From contig NZ_BAFY01000031.1 in the NCBI RefSeq assembly GCF_000308555.1, positions 62,001 to 126,000 of the forward strand: DNA of 64,000 nucleotides, in the 5' to 3' direction. Positions 42,452 through 52,147 of this stretch are shown piece after piece (positions within the stretch are counted from its first letter, which is position 1; every line of letters begins with the position of its first letter). The DNA comes from Nocardia cyriacigeorgica NBRC 100375 (GTDB lineage: Bacteria; Actinomycetota; Actinomycetes; Mycobacteriales; Mycobacteriaceae). The notes below the pieces were generated by a model. It searched no databases. It was given only the letters and a program-made list of their open reading frames with translations, and had not been told where the DNA came from. Made by a program: the position numbers and the translations under genes.

Positions 42452-43873
42452 GTGAGCCTCGTCCCGAACGTCCTAGCCACCCGCTACGCCAGCCCCGAGT
42501 TGGTGCATCTGTGGTCACCCGAGAACAAGATCGTGCTCGAGCGGCGGCTGTGGCTGGAGGTGCTGCGGGCGCAGTCCGAGCTCGGCATCGACGTGCCCGA
42601 CGGCGTGCTCGCCGATTACGAGCGCGTCATCGACCAGGTGAACCTGGCCTCGATCGCCGAACGCGAGCGCGTCACCCGCCACGACGTGAAGGCCAGGATC
42701 GAGGAGTTCAACGCGCTGGCCGGGCACGAGCACGTGCACAAGGGCATGACCAGCCGCGACCTCACCGAGAACGTCGAGCAGTTGCAGATCCGGCTCTCGC
42801 TCGAGCATGTGCACGCCCACGGTGTCGCCATCGCGGCCCGGCTGGCCGAGCGCGCCGCCGAATACCAGGTGCTGGTGATGGCGGGCCGTTCGCACAACGT
42901 CGCCGCGCAGGCCACCACCCTCGGCAAGCGGTTCGCCTCCGCCGCCGACGAGCTGCTGATCGCGCTGACCCGGCTGCGTGAATTGATCGACCGCTACCCG
43001 CTGCGCGGGATCAAGGGCCCGATGGGCACCGCGCAGGACATGCTCGATCTGCTCGGCGGCGACGCGGCCAAGCTGGCGACCCTGGAACAGCAGGTGGCGC
43101 GCCATCTCGGCTTCGCGAACGTGCTGACCAGCGTCGGCCAGGTGTATCCGCGCTCGCTGGACCACGATGTGCTCTCCGCGCTGGTCCAGGTGGGTGCCGG
43201 GCCGTCGTCGTTCGCGCACACCATCCGGCTGATGGCCGGCCACGAGCTGGTCACCGAGGGCTTCCAGCCCGGCCAGGTGGGCTCCTCGGCCATGCCGCAC
43301 AAGATGAACACCCGCTCCTGCGAGCGGGTCAACGGGTTGCAGGTGGTGCTGCGCGGTTACGCATCGATGGCCGCCGAACTGGCCGGGGCGCAGTGGAACG
43401 AGGGTGACGTGTTCTGCTCGGTGGTGCGCCGGGTCGCGCTGCCCGACGCCTTCTTCGCCATCGACGGCATGATGGAGACGTTCCTGACGGTGCTCGCCGA
43501 GTTCGGCGCCTACCCGGCCGTCATCTCCCGCGAACTGGACCGCTACCTGCCGTTCCTCGCCACTACTCGCATCCTGATGGCGGCCGTGCGCAGCGGCGTC
43601 GGCCGCGAGACCGCGCACGAGGTCATCAAGGAACACGCGGTGGCCGTGGCGCTGGCCATGCGGGAACAGGGCCGCGAACCGGATCTGCTCGACCGCCTCG
43701 CCGCCGATTCCCGCATGCCGCTGGACCGGGCCGCGCTCGAGGCCGCGCTGGCGGACAAGTCGGCGTTCATCGGGGCGGCCGGCGCGCAGGTCGGCGATGT
43801 GGTGGCGCAGGTCGACAAGCTGGTCGCCGCCTATCCCGAGGCCGCCCGCTACACGCCGTCGCCGATTCTCTGA
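42452..43873 (+). CDS. purB: Adenylosuccinate lyase
   Basis: A 473-aa fumarase/aspartase-superfamily lyase acting twice in purine synthesis (SAICAR to AICAR, adenylosuccinate to AMP). Visible are RYASPELVHLWSPENKIVLE, HEHVHKGMTSRDLTENVEQL, the AGRSHNVAAQATTLGKRFAS block and the signature loop GSSAMPHKMNTRSCERVNGL. Length is normal. GTG start. Confidence 0.95.
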   Translation: MSLVPNVLATRYASPELVHLWSPENKIVLERRLWLEVLRAQSELGIDVPDGVLADYERVIDQVNLASIAERERVTRHDVKARIEEFNALAGHEHVHKGMTSRDLTENVEQLQIRLSLEHVHAHGVAIAARLAERAAEYQVLVMAGRSHNVAAQATTLGKRFASAADELLIALTRLRELIDRYPLRGIKGPMGTAQDMLDLLGGDAAKLATLEQQVARHLGFANVLTSVGQVYPRSLDHDVLSALVQVGAGPSSFAHTIRLMAGHELVTEGFQPGQVGSSAMPHKMNTRSCERVNGLQVVLRGYASMAAELAGAQWNEGDVFCSVVRRVALPDAFFAIDGMMETFLTVLAEFGAYPAVISRELDRYLPFLATTRILMAAVRSGVGRETAHEVIKEHAVAVALAMREQGREPDLLDRLAADSRMPLDRAALEAALADKSAFIGAAGAQVGDVVAQVDKLVAAYPEAARYTPSPIL

Positions 43874-43953
43874 GATCTCGCTGACCGTGCGCGGGACGCC
43901 TGTCGCTGGCGTCCCGGTGGATTCCGGTGGCAGGCGGCAGCGATAGTGGGCGG

Positions 43954-44376
43954 GTGAATCCTTACACGATCTTCGCCGACATCATCGCGGGCACCGAGCC
44001 CGCCAGCCGCGTCTACGAGGACGACGACGTCATCGCCTTCATGGATATCCGCCCGCTGACGCCGGGGCATCTGCTGGTGGTGCCCAAGGTGGTGGCGCGC
44101 AGCCTGGAGGAACTCGACCCCGAGATCGGCGGCAAGCTGTTCCAGGTGGGGCAGAAGCTGGCTGCGGCGCTGCGAGCCAGCGAGGTCGCCTGCGAAGGGG
44201 TGAATTTCTTCCTCGCCGACGGTGTCGCTGCTGGTCAAGAGGTGTTTCATGTGCATCTGCACGTCATCCCGCGCACCATCGGCGACGGCTTCGGTTTGCA
44301 GGCCAGGCCCACCTCCCCGCACCGGGAGGATCTGGACTATCTCGCGGCGTCGATCAGGGGTGTGCTCGATCGCTGA
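43954..44376 (+). CDS. HIT-family protein
   Basis: A 140-aa histidine-triad protein: NPYTIFADIIAGTEPASRVY, EDDDVIAFMDIRPLTPGHLL and catalytic HVHLHVIPRTIGDGF. This is the second HIT protein in the window and distinct from that at 36002. GTG 43954 matches the family N-terminus; 43927 is an alternative. Confidence 0.9.
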   Translation: MNPYTIFADIIAGTEPASRVYEDDDVIAFMDIRPLTPGHLLVVPKVVARSLEELDPEIGGKLFQVGQKLAAALRASEVACEGVNFFLADGVAAGQEVFHVHLHVIPRTIGDGFGLQARPTSPHREDLDYLAASIRGVLDR

Positions 44377-44509
44377 CATGCGGAATCCCTGAAAGCTGTT
44401 ACGTACCGGACAGTTTGCTGACGAAACGCCGAATCCTCAAATGATCACTCGCAACTCGCCCCTGGGTTAGTTTAGAAACCCATTGTCATGCGCTGATGCA
44501 GGAGGGGAA

Positions 44510-45469
44510 GTGCGTAGAGCAAGAATTGCTGCCGTGGTGCTGGCGTTCGCGGCGGCACTGATCGGCCCGGCGGTGGTGCAGCCCGCGCCGGCGTCGGCGG
44601 CCCGACTGGTCCGCGTCGACGAGCTGAGTCCCACCCGATCGGCGATCTTCATCGACTCCGCTGCGATGGGCCGCACCATCCAGGTGCAGGTGCTGCACCC
44701 GGCCGGTGGCGGTTCGCGCGGCTCGTACTACCTGCTCGACGGGCTCGACCCCGGCGTCGGTCAGAGCACCTGGACCAATGCCACCGACGCCGAACGCTTC
44801 TTCGCCGGCCGCAACGTCAACGTGGTGCTTCCGGTCGGCGGCCAGGCCAGCTACTACACCGACTGGATCAGCGACGACCCGCGGTTCGGCCGGTACAAGT
44901 GGGAGACCTTCCTGACCCAGGAGCTGCCGCCGATCATCGACGCCCAGTTCAACGGCAACGGCGTCAACGGCATCGGCGGCCTGTCCATGGGCGGTAACGC
45001 GGCCTACATCATCGCCGCCCGTCATCCCGGGCTCTATCGCGCCGTCGCCGGCTACAGCGCCTGCCCCGACACTGCCATGGCCCAGGGTGCGGTGATGTTC
45101 TCCATCGCCAATCGCGGCGGGAATCCGCTGAACATGTGGGGACCGCCCGGCAGCCCGGCCTGGGCCGAACACGATCCCGCCCTGATGCTGGAACGGCTGC
45201 GCGGCAAGACGCTCTATCTGTCCACCGGCACCGGCATCCCCGGCCCGCACGAAGCCGAGATCAAGCCGCAGCTGGCGGAGAACATCTTCCTCGGCGGCCC
45301 GGTCGAGCTGGGTGTGAACCTGTGCACGGTGGCGTTCGAGCAGAAGTTGCGTGCCGCCCGCATCCCGGCCCGCATCGACTACAGCCCGGTCGGTACGCAC
45401 TCCTGGTCCTACTGGCAGGACACCCTGCACGCGTCGTGGTCGACGATCGGGCCCGCTCTCGGCGCCTGA
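44510..45469 (+). CDS. Secreted antigen-85-family esterase/mycolyltransferase
   Basis: A 319-aa secreted alpha/beta hydrolase of the Ag85/FbpA family. The signal peptide (RIAAVVLAFAAALIGPAVV, cleavage after ASA near residue 30) is followed by LLDGLDP, TDWISDDPRFGRYKWETFLT, nucleophile Ser159 in GGLSMGGNAAY and a late His in VGTHSWSYWQDTLH. Such proteins transfer mycolates to trehalose or arabinogalactan, or act as esterases; related Rv0774c in the same neighbourhood is an esterase. GTG at 44510 follows GGAGGGG. Confidence 0.88.
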   Translation: MRRARIAAVVLAFAAALIGPAVVQPAPASAARLVRVDELSPTRSAIFIDSAAMGRTIQVQVLHPAGGGSRGSYYLLDGLDPGVGQSTWTNATDAERFFAGRNVNVVLPVGGQASYYTDWISDDPRFGRYKWETFLTQELPPIIDAQFNGNGVNGIGGLSMGGNAAYIIAARHPGLYRAVAGYSACPDTAMAQGAVMFSIANRGGNPLNMWGPPGSPAWAEHDPALMLERLRGKTLYLSTGTGIPGPHEAEIKPQLAENIFLGGPVELGVNLCTVAFEQKLRAARIPARIDYSPVGTHSWSYWQDTLHASWSTIGPALGA

Positions 45470-45484
45470 CCTTTCTCGACCCGC

Positions 45485-45518
45485 GACCGGCCCGCCACTC
45501 ACGAGTGGCGGGCCGGTC
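45485..45518. terminator. Strong intrinsic terminator
   Basis: A 15-bp perfect stem (45485-45499 with 45504-45518) with a 4-nt loop CACG, followed by CTTTCC, just after the Ag85-like gene. Confidence 0.85.
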
Positions 45519-45672
45519 CTTTCCGCTACAGACCCCGACCGACGGCGGCTACCCGGAAGCGCCGCCGCTCCGGAACCAGGGCCGCGTCCCGCGACGCGCT
45601 CGGCACCGCCATCCCGGCCCGCGACGAATCCGGGCGGGCGCCGCACCGGCGGTCCCGGCTACGGTGGTGCGC

Positions 45673-47859
45673 ATGGCTCTCGACAGTGGTAGCGGATCGA
45701 CAACCGACCAGGCGGTGGCGGCGCCGATCGCCAAGACGGTGCCCACCGAGCGGGTGCATCACGGCGACGTCTTCGTCGACGACTACGAGTGGCTGCGGGA
45801 CAAGGACAACCCCGAGGTCATCGCCTATCTCGAGGCGGAGAACGCCTACACCGAGGCGCAGACGGCGCATCTGCGCCCGCTGCGGGACAAGATCTTCGAC
45901 GAGATCAAGGCCAGGACGCTGGAGACCGATCTGTCGGTGCCGACTCGGGTCGGCGACTACTGGTACTACTCGCGCAGCTTCGAAGGCAAGCAGTACGGCG
46001 TGCACTGCCGGTGCCCGATCGATACCGCCGCGACGGGCATCGACGCCTGGACCCCGCCGCAGCTCGAGGCGGGCACCGAGATCGAGGGCGAACAGGTCCT
46101 GCTCGACAGCAACGCCCTGGCCGAAGGCCACGACTTCTTCGCTCTCGGTGCCTTCTCGCTCAGCTACGACGGCAACCTGCTGGCGTTCTCCGTCGACACC
46201 CAGGGCGACGAGCGCTACACCCTGCGGATCAAGGATCTGCGTACCGGCGAGCTGCTCGGCGACGAGATCCCGCGCACCGCTCCCGGCGCCACCTGGTCGC
46301 TGGACGGCACGCACATCTTCTATCAGACCGTCGACGAATCCTGGCGCCCCGACACCGTCTGGCGCCACCGCCTCGGCACCGCCACCGACGCCGATGTGAA
46401 GGTCTTCCACGAGCCCGACGAGCGCTACTGGGTCAGTGTCGGCGCCACCCGCTCGGAGAAATACCTGATGATCTGGGTCGGCTCCAAGATCACCACCGAG
46501 GGCTGGGTGCTGGAATCGGACAACCCGGAGGGCGAATTCCGGGTGCTGCTGCCGCGTCGCGAGGGCGTGGAGTACTCCGCCGAGCACGCCGTGATCGCGG
46601 GCCGCGACCGGTTCCTCATCCTGCACAACGACGTGATTCCGGAGGGTAAGCCGGGCGCGGGCAGCAAGGCGGAGAACTTCGTTCTCGCCGAAGCCCCGGT
46701 GGACGACCCGGCGGAGATGACCGTGCTCATCGACCATCGCGACGACGTGCGACTGGAAGACGTCGACGCCTTCGCCGGGCACCTCGTGCTCAGCTACCGT
46801 CGCGAAGCGCTGACCCGCGTCGCGGTCTGGCCGCTGGGTCCCGACGGTTACGGCGAACTGCGCGAACTCGACTTCGGGCTGGAACTGTTCGCCTCCGGCG
46901 TCGGCGCCAGTCCGGAATGGACGCAGCCGACGCTGCGTCTGGGCGTCACCTCGTTCATCACTCCCATGCAGGTGTTCGATTACGTGCCCGCCACCGGCGA
47001 GCTGCTGCTGCGCAAGGAGCAGCCGGTGCTCGGCGGCTACAACCCCGACGACTATGAGCAGCACCGGGATTGGGCCGTGGCCGAGGACGGCACCCGCATT
47101 CCGATCTCGGTGATCAAACGCAAGGATCTCGACACCGCGACGCCGAAGCCGCTGCTGCTGTACGGCTACGGCTCCTACGAGGCCAGCATGGATCCGTCGT
47201 TCTCGGTCTCACGGCTGTCGCTGCTGGATCGGGGCATGGTGTTCGCGGTCGCGCATGTGCGTGGCGGCGGCGAGATGGGCAGGCTCTGGTACGAGAACGG
47301 CAAAACGCTCACCAAGAAGAACACCTTCACCGACTTCGTGGCCTGCGCGCGTCACCTCATCGACAACGGCACCACCGCCGCCGACCGGATGATCGCCGAC
47401 GGCGGCAGCGCGGGCGGGCTGCTGGTCGGCGCGGTGGCGAACCTGGCGCCGGAACTGTTCGCTGGAATCCTCGCGAACGTGCCCTTCGTCGACCCGCTGA
47501 CCTCGATCCTGGACCCGTCGCTGCCGCTGACCGTCATCGAATGGGACGAATGGGGCAACCCGCTGGCCGACAAGGACGTCTACGACTACATGAAGTCCTA
47601 CTCGCCGTATGAGAACGTCGAGGCCAAGGACTACCCGGCCATCCTGGCGATCACCAGCATCAACGACACCCGGGTGCTCTATGTCGAGCCCGCGAAATGG
47701 GTCGCCAAACTGCGCGCCACCGCGACCGGAGACGCGCCGATCCTGCTCAAGACGGAGATGAGCGCGGGCCACGGCGGCGTCAGCGGGCGCTACGAGAAGT
47801 GGAAGGAAGTGGCGTTCGAGTACGCCTGGGTGCTCGACACCGTTGGCCTCGCCGCCTGA
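45673..47859 (+). CDS. ptrB: Prolyl oligopeptidase-family peptidase (protease II, PtrB-like)
   Basis: A 728-aa S9 serine peptidase. It has an N-terminal segment (VHHGDVFVDDYEWLRDKDNP), a beta-propeller domain about 90-430 and a catalytic hydrolase domain with Ser579 in DGGSAGGLLVGA, Asp in ITSINDTRVLYVEPAKW and His in SAGHGGVSGRYEKW. The full-length form contrasts with M. tuberculosis, where ptrB is split (Rv0781/Rv0782). Cytosolic oligopeptide cleavage after basic residues is the usual activity. Confidence 0.92.
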   Translation: MALDSGSGSTTDQAVAAPIAKTVPTERVHHGDVFVDDYEWLRDKDNPEVIAYLEAENAYTEAQTAHLRPLRDKIFDEIKARTLETDLSVPTRVGDYWYYSRSFEGKQYGVHCRCPIDTAATGIDAWTPPQLEAGTEIEGEQVLLDSNALAEGHDFFALGAFSLSYDGNLLAFSVDTQGDERYTLRIKDLRTGELLGDEIPRTAPGATWSLDGTHIFYQTVDESWRPDTVWRHRLGTATDADVKVFHEPDERYWVSVGATRSEKYLMIWVGSKITTEGWVLESDNPEGEFRVLLPRREGVEYSAEHAVIAGRDRFLILHNDVIPEGKPGAGSKAENFVLAEAPVDDPAEMTVLIDHRDDVRLEDVDAFAGHLVLSYRREALTRVAVWPLGPDGYGELRELDFGLELFASGVGASPEWTQPTLRLGVTSFITPMQVFDYVPATGELLLRKEQPVLGGYNPDDYEQHRDWAVAEDGTRIPISVIKRKDLDTATPKPLLLYGYGSYEASMDPSFSVSRLSLLDRGMVFAVAHVRGGGEMGRLWYENGKTLTKKNTFTDFVACARHLIDNGTTAADRMIADGGSAGGLLVGAVANLAPELFAGILANVPFVDPLTSILDPSLPLTVIEWDEWGNPLADKDVYDYMKSYSPYENVEAKDYPAILAITSINDTRVLYVEPAKWVAKLRATATGDAPILLKTEMSAGHGGVSGRYEKWKEVAFEYAWVLDTVGLAA

Positions 47860-48009
47860 TCGGTCGGGCCCGGAGCAGACAGCGCAGCGTCACCACGGAG
47901 GGCTCGGATCAGGTGCCCTCGGACACAGCCCGAAGGACCAGGTGGATAGTTCGTCGGGCGGTCATCCGCACAGCACGCCGAATACATCTGCGGCTGCCAC
48001 CGTGGGTTC

Positions 48010-48711
48010 ATGAACGCTGAGCTGATCGTGTCGGTTTCCGGTATCCGGGACACCACCCGGGATGCGGCGATCGAGTTCGCCGCGGAAATGGATCGGCGTG
48101 ACGTGCGGCTGTCGCTGCTGGTGGCGCCCCGGTTGAAGGGCAAATACCGCCTGGTGGACGACCCGGCGACGCAGGCCTGGCTGCGTGGGCGCCGGGCCGA
48201 GGGCGATGCCATCGTGCTGCACGGCTACGACCAGGCCGCCACCAAACGCAGGCGCGCGGAATTCGCGACCCTGCCCAAACACGAGGCCCTGCTGCGGTTG
48301 ACCGCCGCCGACCGGGTGCTCGAACAGGTCGGCCTGCGTACCCGGCTGTTCGCGGCGCCACGCTGGGATGCCTCGGCCGGCGCCATCGCGGCCCTGCCGC
48401 AGGTCGGTTTCCGGCTCGCGCTCGGCCTGACCACCATGCTCGACCTCGAACGCGATATCGCGCAGAAGGCCAGGGTGTACGGGATCGGTGAGGGATTCCG
48501 GGCCGAACCCTGGTGGTGTCGCGCGCTGGTGATGGGTGCCGCCCGCACCGCCCGCCGCGGCGGCGTCCTGCGGCTGGCCGTGTCCGGCGCCCAGTTGAGC
48601 CGCCCCGGCCCGCGTCAGGCCGTGCTCGACGCCGTCGACCTCGCCCTCTACCACGGTGCGGTCAGCGAGGTGTATCGCTGGCAACCGTTCACCGCGGCGC
48701 GGGCGGCATGA
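48010..48711 (+). CDS. DUF2334 / polysaccharide-deacetylase-fold protein
   Basis: A 233-aa protein of the DUF2334 branch of the NodB-like deacetylase superfamily: ELIVSVSGIRDTTRDAAIEF, GDAIVLHGYDQA and APRWDASAGAIAALPQVGF. The His in VLHGYD is typical; the full catalytic set of a classical deacetylase is not clear, so activity is uncertain. ATG at 48010. Confidence 0.78.
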   Translation: MNAELIVSVSGIRDTTRDAAIEFAAEMDRRDVRLSLLVAPRLKGKYRLVDDPATQAWLRGRRAEGDAIVLHGYDQAATKRRRAEFATLPKHEALLRLTAADRVLEQVGLRTRLFAAPRWDASAGAIAALPQVGFRLALGLTTMLDLERDIAQKARVYGIGEGFRAEPWWCRALVMGAARTARRGGVLRLAVSGAQLSRPGPRQAVLDAVDLALYHGAVSEVYRWQPFTAARAA

Positions 48712-48754
48712 GACGTCGCCGCCCCGGCCTGGCGAAACGAGGGGCGGCGACGTC
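48712..48754. terminator. Intrinsic terminator
   Basis: GACGTCGCCGCCCC (48712-48725) pairs perfectly with 48741-48754, loop 15 nt. It begins at the base after the DUF2334 stop codon. Confidence 0.8.
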
Positions 48755-48909
48755 TTCGCCCCTGATCACGATTTGGGTGATGGTTGCGCGCCAATAGCCC
48801 GAATCCGCCGGATGCTCGCCTGGTTTCGTGCCACAGTGGTCACGGCGGCGTGCTGTCGGCCGCTTCTTGATTGCTGGATCGGATCGCACCGAGCGGGCAG
48901 GAGACAGCG

Positions 48910-50328
48910 GTGACCGCGACCACGACAGGCGCTACCACCACCAAATACATCACCTGGGTGACCCTGGCGCTGATGACCACCAGCTCGGTGGCCAGTCTGC
49001 GGTCGGCGCCGACCATGGCCGTCTACGGCCTGGCTTGTGTTTTCCTCTATCTCGTTCCCGCGCTGCTGTTCCTGTTGCCGACCTCGCTGGTCGCGGCCGA
49101 ACTCGCCTCGGGCTGGCAGGGCGGGGTGTACCGGTGGGTCGGCGACGGACTGTCCAAACCGCTGGGCTTCCTCGCGGTGTGGTGCCAGTTCGCGATGACG
49201 ATCTTCTACTACCCGAGCCTACTGGCCTATGTGGCAAGCACATTCGCCTACATCATCCACCCGTCGCTGGCGTCCAACGGCGTCTACGTCGCTATCGTCA
49301 TCATCACCGTGTACTGGGCCGGGGTGTACATCTCCTCGCAGGGCACCAAAACGGTGGCGGGACTGTCGAGTATGGGGCTGGTGATCGGAACGCTGATCCC
49401 CGGCACCGTGCTCATGCTGCTGGGATTGGTGTTCCTGGCGCAGGGCAATGCCTCCGCCGCGCCGATGGATGGCGATCACCTCCTGCCCGCGTGGGCCGGC
49501 CTGGCCAGCCTGGTGCTGATCGTGAACAATTTCCTCAGCTATGCCGGGATGGAAATGAACGCGGTGCATGTGTCCAGCCTGCGTAATCCCGGACGGGAAT
49601 TCCCGAGGGCGATGTTCCTGGCGTCGGGGCTGGTGCTGCTGATCTTCATCCTGCCCGCCCTGGCGATCAGCTGGGTGGTGCCCGCCGCGAATCTGAGCCT
49701 GACCGCCGGTGTGATGCAGGCCTTCGACGGATTCTTCGGACATTTCGGGATCGACTTCCTGACTCCGATCGTCGGCATCGCGCTGGTGGCCGCGGCGCTG
49801 GGCGGAATGTTGACCTGGCTGGCCGGACCGTCGAAGGGGCTGCTGCTGATCGGACGGTCCGAGGGCTATCTGCCGCCGGTCCTCACCAGAACCAATGCCC
49901 ATGGGGTGCAACAGAATATGCTTGTCGCGCAAGGCGTGTTCACCACGTTGATCGCGCTGCTCTACGCCTTCATCCCGAATGTGTCGAGCGCCTACTGGAT
50001 CCTGTCGGTCATCACCACACAGGTGTATCTGATCATGTACGTGCTGATGTTCGCGGCCGCGGTGCGCTTGCGGCGCACGCAGCCGGATCATCCGCGCGGA
50101 TATCGCGCGCCGGGGCTGGTGGGACTGTGCGCGCTCGGGGCGGCATCGTCGGTGGCGGCGTTCGTCATCGGATTCGTGCCGCCCTCGCAGTTCGGCGGCG
50201 GCAATACTGCCGTCTACGTGCTGATCGTCGCCGGCGGACTCGGGATCGTCGGGCTGCTGATTCCGTATCTGTTCTACCGATTCCGGCGGGAGAGCTGGAA
50301 GATCGCGGCACCGGAGGTGACGGCATGA
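48910..50328 (+). CDS. APC-superfamily amino acid permease (GadC/YjeM-like)
   Basis: A 472-aa permease with about 12 membrane segments. It has LYLVPALLFLLPTSLVAAEL, WQGGVYRWVGDGLSKPLGFL and NNFLSYAGMEMNAVHVSSLR, blocks characteristic of the glutamate:GABA antiporter branch. GTG at 48910 is chosen from GCAGGAG upstream. It probably forms an operon with the next two genes (overlap of 4 bp, then 7 bp), linking transport to dipeptide hydrolysis. Confidence 0.88.
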   Translation: MTATTTGATTTKYITWVTLALMTTSSVASLRSAPTMAVYGLACVFLYLVPALLFLLPTSLVAAELASGWQGGVYRWVGDGLSKPLGFLAVWCQFAMTIFYYPSLLAYVASTFAYIIHPSLASNGVYVAIVIITVYWAGVYISSQGTKTVAGLSSMGLVIGTLIPGTVLMLLGLVFLAQGNASAAPMDGDHLLPAWAGLASLVLIVNNFLSYAGMEMNAVHVSSLRNPGREFPRAMFLASGLVLLIFILPALAISWVVPAANLSLTAGVMQAFDGFFGHFGIDFLTPIVGIALVAAALGGMLTWLAGPSKGLLLIGRSEGYLPPVLTRTNAHGVQQNMLVAQGVFTTLIALLYAFIPNVSSAYWILSVITTQVYLIMYVLMFAAAVRLRRTQPDHPRGYRAPGLVGLCALGAASSVAAFVIGFVPPSQFGGGNTAVYVLIVAGGLGIVGLLIPYLFYRFRRESWKIAAPEVTA

Positions 50329-50771
50329 CCGGGCCGGAGACCGGCGACGCGCCCGACCGCAAGCGGCGCGTCATCTACATCACCGCAGTGGTGCTGCTGG
50401 GCACGTTCGCGCTGTTCGGGCTGGCGCAATTCGATCGGATTCGCGACGATCACCGGGCCGATGTGCTGGCCGGGCAGCTGCACGACCAGCTGGTCGCCGC
50501 GGGCCTGCCCGCACCGGACCCGCAGGTCATCGCGAACTCGCTGGGGACCGACGGCGGCAACGTGTGCCAGGACCCGTCCTCGCCGCTGATCCGGGCCAGG
50601 TACCAGCAGGCCATCAGCACCGGTGCCGGCGGTCCCGGTCAACGGCCGGTGATCGGCTCCGGCGATATGGTGCAGGCAGTCGAACTCGCCATCGCCACCT
50701 ATTGCCCGGAGCATCTCGATGACTACCGAAACCAGGTGGGGGACATGAAGTTCGACGAAACGACGAAGTGA
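50325..50771 (+). CDS. Single-pass membrane protein of unknown function
   Basis: A 148-aa protein: short basic cytoplasmic N-terminus, one membrane helix (VIYITAVVLLGTFALFGLAQ), then an extracytoplasmic domain with two cysteines (GGNVCQDPSS, IATYCPEHL) that could form a disulfide. ATG overlaps the permease stop (ATGA), so co-translation is likely. No known family. Confidence 0.75.
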   Translation: MTGPETGDAPDRKRRVIYITAVVLLGTFALFGLAQFDRIRDDHRADVLAGQLHDQLVAAGLPAPDPQVIANSLGTDGGNVCQDPSSPLIRARYQQAISTGAGGPGQRPVIGSGDMVQAVELAIATYCPEHLDDYRNQVGDMKFDETTK

Positions 50772-50778
50772 GAATGCC

Positions 50779-52137
50779 ATGACCTCCGAGGACGCCCGCG
50801 TCACCGACCTCCGCAAACGTGTCGCCGAACAGATGCCGCAGGCGCGGGCCGATCTCGCGCAACTGGTGTCATTCAAATCGGTGGCCGATCCGCGGCAGTT
50901 CCCGGCCGAGGAATGCGAGCGCGCCGCGCACTGGGTGGCCGATGCCTTCGCCGCGGTCGGTTTGACCCGGGTCGGTCTGCACGAAACACCCGACGGCAGT
51001 AAAGCGGTGATCGCCTCGCGGCCTGCGCCACCCGGTGCGCCGACGGTGCTGCTGTACTGCCACTACGACGTGCAGCCGCCGCTCGACGATGCGGCCTGGC
51101 GCACGCCGGTGTGGGAACTCACCGAGAAGGACGGGCGCTGGTACGGGCGCGGAGCCGCCGACTGCAAGGGCAATATCGTCATGCACCTGACGGCGCTGCG
51201 GGCGCTGGGCACGGAGCTGCCGGTGGGGGTCACGCTGGTCGCGGAGGGCTCGGAAGAGCAGGGGACCGGCGGGCTGGAGCGATTCGTGGAGGCGAATCCG
51301 GAGCTGTTGCGGGCCGACGCCATTCTGGTGTGCGACAGTGGGAATTTCGCGGTCGGGGTGCCGACGTTCACCGAAACGCTGCGCGGCAACGTCAACGTGG
51401 TGGTGACGGTGGAAACCCTTGCCGGGCCGGTGCATTCGGGAATGTTCGGCGGGCCCGCGCCGGACGCGCTCGCAGCCTTGATCAGGTTGCTGAACTCGCT
51501 GCGCGACGAACACGGCAACACCACCGTCGACGGTCTGTCCAATGACGAAACCTGGTCCGGCGTGCAGTATCCCGAGGACCAGTTCCGCACCGACGCCGGT
51601 GTGCTGTCCGGTGTCGGTCTGCTCGGTGACGGCACCGTGGCCGACATGCTGTGGGCGCGTCCGGCGCTCACGGTCCTCGGCATCGACGCACCGAAGGTGG
51701 TCGGCTCCTCGGCCGCCGTCCAGCCCATCGCCCGCGCTCGGCTCAACCTGCGCATCCCGCCGGGCACCGACCCGGAGCAGGCGCACAAGGCGCTGGTCGC
51801 GCACCTGCAAGCGCACACCCCGTGGCAGGCCAAACTCACCGTCGAGCTGGAAGCCACCGGCGCCCCCTTCCGCTCCGGCAGCGGCGGCCCCGCCCGCACC
51901 GCCATGGAATCGGCCCTCGCCGCCGCCTACGGCCGCCCGGCCACCACCCAGGGCCAGGGCGGCTCGATCCCGCTGTGCAACGTCTTCGCCGACACCTACC
52001 CCGACGCAGAGATCATGCTCCTCGGCGTCGAGGAACCCCAGTGCCTGATCCACGCCCCCAACGAAAGCGTCGACCCCACCGAAATCGAACACCTGGCCCT
52101 GGCCGAGGCCCTGTTCCTGGCGACCTACACGCGCTAG
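50779..52137 (+). CDS. M20-family dipeptidase
   Basis: A 452-aa zinc peptidase of the M20/CPG2 family: metal ligands in LLYCHYDVQPP and YGRGAADCKGN, catalytic Glu in LVAEGSEEQGTGG, and the dimerisation domain beginning near 205 (VNVVVTVETLAGPVHSGMFG). It likely hydrolyses dipeptides in the cytosol. It follows the membrane protein by 7 bp. The convergent MBL gene ends only 10 bp away. Confidence 0.9.
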   Translation: MTSEDARVTDLRKRVAEQMPQARADLAQLVSFKSVADPRQFPAEECERAAHWVADAFAAVGLTRVGLHETPDGSKAVIASRPAPPGAPTVLLYCHYDVQPPLDDAAWRTPVWELTEKDGRWYGRGAADCKGNIVMHLTALRALGTELPVGVTLVAEGSEEQGTGGLERFVEANPELLRADAILVCDSGNFAVGVPTFTETLRGNVNVVVTVETLAGPVHSGMFGGPAPDALAALIRLLNSLRDEHGNTTVDGLSNDETWSGVQYPEDQFRTDAGVLSGVGLLGDGTVADMLWARPALTVLGIDAPKVVGSSAAVQPIARARLNLRIPPGTDPEQAHKALVAHLQAHTPWQAKLTVELEATGAPFRSGSGGPARTAMESALAAAYGRPATTQGQGGSIPLCNVFADTYPDAEIMLLGVEEPQCLIHAPNESVDPTEIEHLALAEALFLATYTR

Positions 52138-52147
52138 CGGCCGGACG

